DNA of 25,286 nucleotides from Lingula anatina (lineage: Eukaryota; Brachiopoda; Lingulata; Lingulida; Lingulidae), in contig NW_019775415.1 of the NCBI RefSeq assembly GCF_001039355.2, positions 333,229 to 358,514 on the forward strand, read 5' to 3'. Below the pieces are notes generated by a model. That model made no database searches. It was not told the origin of the DNA and saw only the letters and a program-made list of their open reading frames with translations. Shown here piece by piece: positions 18,867 through 25,286 of this stretch. The position numbers and the translations under genes were made by a program. Every line of letters starts with the position of its first letter. Position 1 is the first letter of the stretch.

Positions 18867-19464
18867 ATGAATACTGTTGCTTTGGACCTAACCTTCATTA
18901 CCAAATTGTTTATTTTTCATTTGCACATTGGATATGTTTGTGCTGATTGATCTACATTCATATTACAATAGATGGATAGCACTTTGTTTATAAACAACTA
19001 GTAAGATATAAAAGCAAGTCTGTTCCCAGTGATTTCTAAAATCATTGTTTAAATTGGAATACCTCAGGCTTTGTATTTATAGAAAACATGTGACTTATTA
19101 CCAAAGTGTTTGCACCACATTTTCTATAATTGAAGAGAAATGTTAAATTGGTAACAATATTTTTGAATTCATACAAAATCTTGGCAACTGAATCAAAAAT
19201 GGAACCTATGACCTATGGAATGATTGAAATATAACCCAATTTAGATGTTACCTAACCTCCATAACGAAAAATTATTGTATTATGTTTACACGTGGATATT
19301 TCTTGAAATACAGTAATGGTTTGGGTTAAAATTCTTCTGCTACTATCTGAATACCTCTTCATTAAAATATTGTGAAAAGTTTCACAGTTTTGCAAAGTTC
19401 AGATTTCTGCATTTCTCATTTTGGAATTGTACCCTTTCTTCTGGAATGACCGAGATGCTATGAA
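18867..19464. other. AT-rich DNA, no gene recognised
   Basis: No open frame or repeat identified. Confidence 0.5.
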
Positions 19465-19708
19465 ATGTTAATTAGCATTGTTCATCACCTCCCCTTCTCT
19501 TTATATTATAACAACAAACTTTTTATCCAATTACATCTAGCTCAGCATGCACTCCTAATTTATATACTTTAATTTACTATTAATAGATGTTAATTAGCAT
19601 TGTTCACCACCTCCCCTTCTCTTTATATTATAACAGCAAACTTTTTATTCAATTGCATCTAGCTCAGTATGCACTCCTTATTTAAATACTTTCATGATAT
19701 AGTATTAA
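19465..19708 (+). repeat. 122-bp tandem duplication
   Basis: Copies 19465-19586 and 19587-19708 both begin ATGTTAATTAGCATTGTTCA and share CACCTCCCCTTCTCTTTATA and a CATCTAGCTCAG string. They differ by scattered substitutions, so the duplication is not very recent. No N separates them, unlike the other duplications in this window, so this one is more likely real. Confidence 0.9.
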
Positions 19709-20299
19709 CAGATGTCAGAGAAGTCTTTATTGTAACACAACAAAAAATAAATCTTGTTTTAAACTTATCAAGGAAATTGTCGCAACCACTTCAAAAACAT
19801 GCTTAACCTCAAAGCCACAAAATACCCAAAAGCTTGTGTTAGTCTGAATGAAGTAAAAACAATGATGAAAAAAAATGGGAAGGACCTAAGTGCAAGTGTA
19901 ATCTCTGCAACGCCATGGAATGATGTCTCAATGTAAACTTAATTAATTACCCACTATAATCATGTATCATACTATGTCAGCTGCTTGGCCTTATTTTCCT
20001 GTTGTAATTTCAATCAACAGAAGTAGTTAGAAACAATAGTAGTAAACACTGTATCATTATTTAATTTATTCTGTCCGTGAATAGCTACTCAGCTAATGTT
20101 TGTACATTTATTCTTTCCGACATGATATAAACTGTATTGTATTGTATTGGGATGGGGGATGTATAAAAACACTATATCAGTAATTAAAGCGAAACATTGT
20201 AAAGCATAACTGGGGCAACAAGCAAAATAAAACAAATGTCAATTCTATGTATCTTTTTTATAAGTTTCAAATGAGTCACACTGTTTTCCTTTTATTGCA
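19709..20299. other. No gene; possible retroposon 3' end
   Basis: No coding region. The sequence before 20150 ends with TGTACATTTATTCTTTCCGA followed by (TGTAT)n-like repeats at 20133-20149. LINE or SINE 3' ends often have this form, but the body is not recognisable. Confidence 0.35.
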
Positions 20300-20565
20300 T
20301 TTATGGTGACAAGCTGTATTTCAGTCCTACCATTCTTTTCTGTAGGTTTGAGAATTGTAAGTATCTGGTTTACTTTAAATTACTGCAGCAGTGCCCAAAA
20401 TAGGGTTTTCTTCAAGTTTGATGCAATACTACATACATAATGCTTATAATCACCACCAATTTTAATGTTGTACTGCAGATGATAGGTAATTAGAAATGAG
20501 ACTAGCAAAAGTCTTCAGGCCCATTGAAGTTCAAAGGCATACTTTGAAAATATCATGATGAAAAA
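20300..20565 (+). repeat. Repeat family B, second locus
   Basis: Diverged same-orientation relative of 8281-8755, sharing AGCTGTATTTCAGTCCTACC, a TTCTTTTCTGTAGGTTTGAG string, GCAGTGCCCAAAAT, ACATAATGCT, CACCAATTTTAAT and a GAAGTTCAAAG...TTTGAAAATATCA ending. Confidence 0.65.
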
Positions 20566-20659
20566 AAATTGAATTTTCCACACACATACACACAAACTCT
20601 TTAATTACAACAACAAAAAAAGTACTGGTATACGATCAGACTGGTTTTAAAATGCCAGT

Positions 20660-21425
20660 TGTATCTAAGTCATATTTTTCAGTCCTGAAAGTTTGAAGAC
20701 AGGCAATTTTTTTCCATGAAATAGGATATCTGCATTGCATATTACGTATATACGTATATTGGTAAGAATAATACATACTGAAAAAAAGTCCCATCAAGCC
20801 AGACTCATCCTGAATATTGATACTATTGATCAGTCCTTCAGTCCTGCAGGTTTGAAGACAACAAACCTGCCAATTTTCCTTGAAATGTGTTATCTGTATA
20901 GCATATATTACAGTGGCAGATTTAGAGGGAGAGGTCATGGGGGGTCCTGACCACTCCCCCCCCCCCCCCNTTCGCCCTCTAAAATACCAGAATTTTTCAG
21001 GGCCCGCTGAAGGGCCCCAAACCCCGCACCAAGTGTGTGTGTGTGTATATATATATTTTTTTTTTTGGGAGGGGGGGGGAAGGTCAACATTACATCTGCA
21101 GACACCCCTTCAAATAATCTTGGATCTGCCCATGTATAATAATACATGCCAATAAACAAACAAACAAAACCAACCAACCAACCAACAAAAAAAAAACACA
21201 CATATCAATAATACTGATCACTCTTGAAGGTTTGAAAACAAAAAGCCTATTGGTTTTCCTTGAAATGTGTTGCCTGTATTGCATACATGCTGATAAAAGT
21301 GAAAAAAAAAAAAGATTAACCTTTGAGAAAGAAATTGGTGGGATCATGCCAATTTTTGAATTTTGCCAGTATATCATGAATGTTCATCAGTTCTGCCAGT
21401 TTGAAGACAACAGATCTACCAGTTT
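20660..21425 (+). repeat. Diverged tandem-like copies around TCAGTCCTG..GTTTGAAGAC
   Basis: A motif of the form CAGTCCTGnAnGTTTGAAGACAn, followed by CCTTGAAATGTGTTATCTGTA and GCATA, recurs at about 20680, 20840, 21225 and 21390. The spacing is irregular because of the insertion at 20911-21134. The unit resembles the 5' part of family B (compare CCTACG...GTAAGTTTAAG at 8510-8535), so these are probably eroded members of one array. Confidence 0.6.
20911..21134 (+). mobile_element. MITE-like element with CAGTGGCAGAT end (imperfect)
   Basis: The left end, CAGTGGCAGATTTAGAG, and the right end, TTGGATCTGCCCATG, form imperfect inverted repeats (shared core GGCAGAT). The flanks TATTA and TATAA agree at 4 of 5 bases. 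The interior has a poly-C tract ending at the N at 20970, GGGCCCGCTGAAGGGCCCC-like sequence, (GT)n, and a G-rich stretch. It resembles the 1331-1498 element in its terminal sequence. Its interior is uncertain because of the gap. Confidence 0.55.
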
Positions 21426-21490
21426 TCAACTTATTAACAATGAAAGTGCACAGCGACAACAGAAATGTTGGGGACAACAACAACAGCAAC

Positions 21491-21542
21491 AACAGATGCA
21501 GGTGATGGCTACATATACAGGCACAGTGTGTCTGTACATAAA
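21491..21542 (+). repeat. Dispersed repeat with palindrome, copy 2
   Basis: Partner of 18817-18866. The inverted arms 21514-21525 and 21527-21538 are imperfect here (TATACAGGCACA against TGTGTCTGTACA). Confidence 0.7.
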
Positions 21543-21575
21543 ACAGTAAAAATAATAAATTCAAAGAAACAATAT

Positions 21576-21618
21576 GATTGAATAATATAATATAATATAA
21601 TATAATATAATATAATAA
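21576..21618 (+). repeat. (ATAAT)n pentanucleotide tract
   Basis: About eight units of ATAAT. Simple repeat. Confidence 0.92.
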
Positions 21619-21654
21619 GCAAGTGAAAAAAGCAATGTATTCTCAATAATCTAA

Positions 21655-21730
21655 CACCACTTGCTGATGTCACAACGTTCAATCTCTTACCAAAATACAG
21701 CAGCAGCTGTTGATGTTAAAATGCTCAATG
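21655..21730 (+). repeat. Two diverged units of the 46-bp minisatellite
   Basis: Words TGCTGATGTCACAACGTTCA, then AATACAGCAGCAGCTGTTGA and TGTTAAAATGCTCAATG, align with the unit of 8823-9335 in the same orientation. The stretch ends at the N at 21731, so a longer array may be missing from the assembly. Confidence 0.75.
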
Positions 21731-21731
21731 N

Positions 21732-22795
21732 CAGCCAAACTATTGAGGGCAGCCTGAAGTCCATCTGGGCTCTCTGATACTAGTACGAGGTCATCCGCGT
21801 ACATTAAACAACTAAGAGGTTTATCCCTAAGGTGAACAGGGTTGTATTTTTCATTGTTGCTGAACAGGTCGGGAATGTCCCTAATAAAAATGTTAAACAG
21901 TAAGGGACTGAGGACGCAGCCCTGTTTGACACTTACACTTGTATTGATGACGTTTGTCAGTCCCCCTGGTGTTTTTACAGTAAACTGGACAGATTTATAC
22001 ATATTACTTATTATATTTAGAAAGAGATTTCCTACCCCTGCCAGCTGTAGTTTATATAATAAGGCATTTCTCCATACTGTATCGTAGGCGCTTGAAAAAT
22101 CTACGAAACATAAATATAGTTTATTTTTATCCATTTTATTTAGGTATTTATCGATGAGAGATTTGAGTACTAGCATATGGTCGACTGTACGTGCCCCTCT
22201 TTTAAAGCCGATTTGATTAGTAGGGATCGTGCTATTTTTAAAAGTAAATGATGTGAGTCTATTATTAAGTATTTTGCAAAATAGTTTACATAAGTTACTG
22301 GATACAGCTATCCCTCTATAATTTTTGGGGTCTTTTTTTATCCCCTTTCTTGTGAATAACATTGAGCATACCCACTCTCCAGAGGGAGGGGAAGTTACCA
22401 CTGGAGAAGATAGCGTTGAACAGTTTAGTGATGGCTGGGGCAAGTGAGTCTATGCCCTCTCTAAGCATTTCATTTGGGATACCATCGATACCAGGGGACT
22501 TATTCTTTTTAAGACTACGAGCGGCTAATTTTACTTCATGTTCAGTTATGGTAAAGTCAAGTTCGGTGAACAAGTTATGCTTAGGGGTTTGTGCTCTCTG
22601 GTTAACCAGGGTTTCAAAATTTATATTGTTGTGGGGCAGTGTCCTATTCATCAGGGTGTGGAAATGGACCCACCATTCGGTGGGGGAAACTGGGGTGTTG
22701 GAACGTATGGAAAAAGCATGTCCATGCAAACGAAGCGCACTATCAGTTGTAGTAACGTATTTTAAAGCTCGTATGTCAATGTCTGTAGTGGACAT
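21732..22795 (-). pseudogene. Non-LTR retrotransposon reverse transcriptase fragment, one frameshift
   Basis: The minus strand encodes part of a LINE-type ORF2. The upstream part (22795 to about 22339) includes SLKKNKSPGIDGIPNEML and LFNAIFSSGNFPSLWR. The second part, in another frame, has KDPKNYRGIAVSSNLCKLF, then palm motif A (FVDFSSAYD; Asp codon 22099-22101), motif B (SVKQGCVLSPLLFNI), and motif C YADD (Asp codons 21790-21795). All catalytic aspartates are present. The only break seen is a one-base frame change at an A7 run on the coding strand (T7, 22333-22339), which could be a sequencing error or a real lesion. The thumb and C-terminal region are cut off by the N at 21731, and the endonuclease part ends where the BEL/Pao element begins. 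It belongs to the CR1/Jockey/I-like range of non-LTR elements; the exact clade is not assigned. Confidence 0.9.
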
Positions 22796-22799
22796 GGAT

Positions 22800-22941
22800 T
22801 TAGTTTTAGCTCCGCCTCCTATTGCCTACTTTGTATATATTCACGCCCTGCTCATTGAGTGGGTAGTTTTTGATCAGTCTCTGTAGATAATAAACGTGTA
22901 GTTTTTCAACTCTCGTTTTTTCTCTGAACCGCATACCGACA
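22800..22941 (+). repeat. Putative 5' LTR of BEL/Pao element
   Basis: The right boundary is well supported: ...ACCGACA at 22941 is followed by T5 and the primer-binding site. The left boundary is uncertain. TG candidates lie at 22780, 22795, 22823 and 22832, and LINE-derived coding runs to about 22793. The LTR would therefore be only about 110-160 bp, short for this superfamily. It contains TATATAT at 22834-22840 and AATAAA at 22889-22894. The element appears to have inserted into the LINE fragment on its left. Confidence 0.5.
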
Positions 22942-22946
22942 TTTTT

Positions 22947-22964
22947 TGGTGCCGTGACCAGGAT
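22947..22964 (+). promoter_or_regulatory. Primer-binding site, tRNA-His-like
   Basis: TGGTGCCGTGACCAGGAT follows the LTR after five T residues. Its first 12 bases are complementary to CCA plus the acceptor end of animal tRNA-His (GTCACGGCACCA), and 16 of 18 fit the usual sequence recalled from memory. It would prime minus-strand DNA synthesis. Confidence 0.75.
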
Positions 22965-22968
22965 AACT

Positions 22969-25286
22969 ATGGCTGCAGAGAGAAATCAAAAACTCCGGTC
23001 GGCGAACCGAGCCCAGCTAACGAAGCTATTTCAACGAGCATCAAGTTTGATGTCTGATGAGCCGTCCGTAGAGAATGTGGAAACGTTGGACCTAACGTAC
23101 GAACTAATCGAGGAAAAGATGGACTATCTAAAAACATTAGACGAGAGGATTCTATCCAAACTTTCAGATGAAAAGATGGAAGACGGCGTTGCCGAAGCAG
23201 ACGAATTTATGTTTTCAGCTAAAGAGAAGCTCCGTCGCATTCGAAAACATAAAGAAAATATACAGTCAGAAGAACGCCGAAGCGAGCCTTCGATTTCTAA
23301 CGCTCCCACTCCAAGTGATGACCCTCCGCGGAGCAACATGAAACGAAATTACAGGCTCCCCAAACTCATCCTATCCAGGTTTGACGGAAATCTCCTTCAA
23401 TGGCCCGCTTTCAACGACGACTTCGTCAGTGCTATAGACGAAAACGAGACGCTATCTACTATCGAGAAATTCCAGTTTTTACGGGCGCAGTTGGATGGCG
23501 AAGCGTTTTCTACGATCGCGGGATTACAGCTTACGGCTAATAATTACGAAAATGCGAAGGAACTTCTTCGAGAAAGGTATGGACAAACTCACAAAATCAT
23601 TAACGCATTCATGAGAGCTCTTTGGGAGCTTCCACGCCCCGATGAAGATATAAAATCATTGAGATTTTTCTACGATAGGATCGAGACTTTTATTAGAGGA
23701 CTCAGCTCTTTAGGAAAAGAAGAACAAAGTTATGGAGAACTCTTGATTCCTATGATTCTAGATAAATTGCCTGCCAACACGCGCAGACAAATCGCAAGAG
23801 CGCATGGAAACAATGAATGGTCAATCGCCGATCTGCGCAGTACACTTAAGTCTGAGATCGACGCCCTACAAGCTGGAGAAATAGACGGGTTCAACCAAGA
23901 GAAATCGTACCGACCCACTGCTGCGTTTTTCACCAATAGTAACACGAAGAAAACGACGAACAAGCCGAAAAGAAAAATGAAATGCGCTTTCTGCAAAAAT
24001 GAACATAGCTCTATCACGTGCCCAGTTGTGTCGGAACAGGAAAAACGCTTTGAAATAGCAAAAAGAGACAATTTATGCTTTAACTGTCTTACGCCCAACC
24101 ATTCAAGCCGAAAATGCCTGTCTAAATTTCGCTGCAGAAGTTGCAATGGAAAACACCACACCGCCCTTCATGCTAAGCAAAACAGTGAACCAAGCGCCGC
24201 TCAGAAAGCGCGGGAACCGCCTGCCGTGGAACATGCGGCGAGCACCTTCACTCAAGGGGCAAAAAATCAAAGGAATGTTGTCTTGTTAAAAACGGCTATC
24301 GTGGAGGTCTCCAACAAACAAACACCCTTCCAATTATCGGCAACTAGTGGGGTCTTGTTCGACGAAGGAGCGACCAGATCATTCATCACAGAAGAGCTTG
24401 TTCATAAACTTCAGCTCCAGCCAACTCATTCTGAGGAGATCAATCTGTCTGTATTTGGAATGGACTGTAAACAACCTCAGACTTTTGACATCGTCACAAT
24501 CTCCCTGAAAACAACATCAAAAGAATTTGTTGATATTAACGCAGTCGTCGTTCCTGAAATTTCCGCTCCACTCCATAATTTAGTGACACGTAGGATAGCC
24601 AATTTGTCCCACTTAAGGAACTTGAGACTGGCTCACACACCATCTGATGACAGATCGCCTTTTTTCGTCTCTGTGCTAATTGGTGCCGATCATTACTGGG
24701 ACTTTGTTGAAGATACAATCGTGCGAGGTCCAGGGCCCACCGCTGTCGCTTCCAAATTTGGATACTTACTCTCGGGCCCCGCCCACTCCGATGACTACGT
24801 CACAGCAAACGACACCGCTTTTCATGTCATGGCGAAACAGCGCAACGCAGAAGACGATACCCTGGACAAATTCTGGAACCTAGAATCCATTGGCATTAAA
24901 GACAATAAACAAACTGTCCAGGATCCCTCCGATTTTCAGAATTTCCAGAGAAATTACATTGAAAAACGTGATGACCAATATGTGGCCAAATTGCCGTGGA
25001 AAACCGACCACAGTCCTTTGCCTACGAATTATCGCAACGCATGTCATCGAACACGTAATACCGTGCGCAAGTTACCAGTAGAAACGCGACGCGTGTATGA
25101 CACTATCATCAGGAATCAAGAGAAACGCAACTTTATTGAGAAAGTAGGCGATGACGATACTTCCAGTGGACATTACCTGCCTCACCGCCCCGTAAAAAAG
25201 GATTCGATTACAACACCAATTCGAATAGTTTACGACTGCAGCGCAAAGGCCACACCTGATGACCCCAGTCTGAATGACTGTCTATT
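22969..25286 (+). CDS. gag-pol: BEL/Pao retrotransposon Gag-Pol polyprotein, 5' part
   Basis: One uninterrupted frame of 772 codons runs from the ATG five bases after the primer-binding site to the window edge; it has no stop or frameshift. Residues 1-120 are charged and probably coiled. Residues ~130-290 (LPKLILSRFDGNLLQWPAFN...) match the Pao Gag domain (DUF1759). Three zinc-binding motifs follow: C339-X2-C-X3-H-X4-C351, C370-X2-C-X4-H-X4-C383, and C389-X2-C-X3/4-H-X3/4-H401. A DUF1758-type aspartic protease region starts near residue 440, with VLFDEGATRSFI at ~462-473. There the catalytic D465 is kept, but the usual Ser/Thr of D-S/T-G is Glu. Linker signatures FGYLLSGP and DKFWNLESIGI lead to the start of RT (GHYLPHRPVKK, IRIVYDCSAK, SLNDCL). 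The rest of RT, RNase H, integrase and the 3' LTR lie beyond the window. This is the best-preserved gene here and may be a recently active element. Confidence 0.95.
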   Translation, partial: MAAERNQKLRSANRAQLTKLFQRASSLMSDEPSVENVETLDLTYELIEEKMDYLKTLDERILSKLSDEKMEDGVAEADEFMFSAKEKLRRIRKHKENIQSEERRSEPSISNAPTPSDDPPRSNMKRNYRLPKLILSRFDGNLLQWPAFNDDFVSAIDENETLSTIEKFQFLRAQLDGEAFSTIAGLQLTANNYENAKELLRERYGQTHKIINAFMRALWELPRPDEDIKSLRFFYDRIETFIRGLSSLGKEEQSYGELLIPMILDKLPANTRRQIARAHGNNEWSIADLRSTLKSEIDALQAGEIDGFNQEKSYRPTAAFFTNSNTKKTTNKPKRKMKCAFCKNEHSSITCPVVSEQEKRFEIAKRDNLCFNCLTPNHSSRKCLSKFRCRSCNGKHHTALHAKQNSEPSAAQKAREPPAVEHAASTFTQGAKNQRNVVLLKTAIVEVSNKQTPFQLSATSGVLFDEGATRSFITEELVHKLQLQPTHSEEINLSVFGMDCKQPQTFDIVTISLKTTSKEFVDINAVVVPEISAPLHNLVTRRIANLSHLRNLRLAHTPSDDRSPFFVSVLIGADHYWDFVEDTIVRGPGPTAVASKFGYLLSGPAHSDDYVTANDTAFHVMAKQRNAEDDTLDKFWNLESIGIKDNKQTVQDPSDFQNFQRNYIEKRDDQYVAKLPWKTDHSPLPTNYRNACHRTRNTVRKLPVETRRVYDTIIRNQEKRNFIEKVGDDDTSSGHYLPHRPVKKDSITTPIRIVYDCSAKATPDDPSLNDCL

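Noticed and set aside
22362-22886. 174-codon plus-strand ORF
   Set aside because: It is antisense to the LINE RT, whose protein motifs are clear on the minus strand.
23730-24161. 143-codon minus-strand ORF
   Set aside because: It is antisense to the continuous BEL/Pao polyprotein frame.

Overview
This is an AT-rich window of animal nuclear DNA, probably from a marine invertebrate; I cannot name the species. The evidence is eukaryotic: BEL/Pao and non-LTR retrotransposon coding sequence, LTRs with TATA boxes and poly(A) signals, short non-autonomous DNA transposons with target-site duplications, many microsatellites, and splice-site-flanked open stretches. There is no operon structure, no ribosome-binding sites and no tRNA or rRNA gene. 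The window is almost entirely repeats and mobile-element remains in different states of decay.

Layout. 1-4950: dispersed repeats, including a pair of related blocks at 1-175 and 4764-4943, two 168-bp MITEs with 5-bp target-site duplications (872-1039 and 1331-1498), and a three-copy repeat family, two copies of which end in a (TG)n tract. 5000-7300: AT-rich DNA containing a degenerate nested inverted repeat centred near 6.5 kb and a short hairpin. 6283-9612, minus strand: three short open stretches with splice-like borders that could be exons of one host gene; this is tentative. 8280-9390: a diverged ~0.3-kb repeat followed by a clean 46-bp minisatellite of about 11 copies. 10059-12280: a non-autonomous DNA transposon with 29-bp terminal inverted repeats, whose left half appears twice around a single N. 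12929-16755: a non-autonomous LTR retrotransposon with ~540-bp LTRs and an AT-rich internal region that carries intron-like splice signals but no gag or pol. 16813-17571: the broken C-terminal end of a non-LTR retrotransposon (minus strand). 17572-21730: repeats and simple sequence, including diverged relatives of the 8.3-9.3 kb repeats in the same order. 21732-22795: a non-LTR reverse transcriptase fragment (minus strand) with one homopolymer frameshift. 22800-25286: the 5' end of an apparently intact BEL/Pao LTR retrotransposon (plus strand), with a short LTR, a primer-binding site matching tRNA-His, and an uninterrupted Gag-protease-RT reading frame that runs off the window.

The only convincing long protein-coding frame is the BEL/Pao polyprotein. 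Seven single Ns and one 15-N run all lie at repeats or low-complexity tracts, and several separate two near-identical blocks. Some of the duplications may therefore be assembly joins of overlapping or allelic contigs rather than real tandem duplications.
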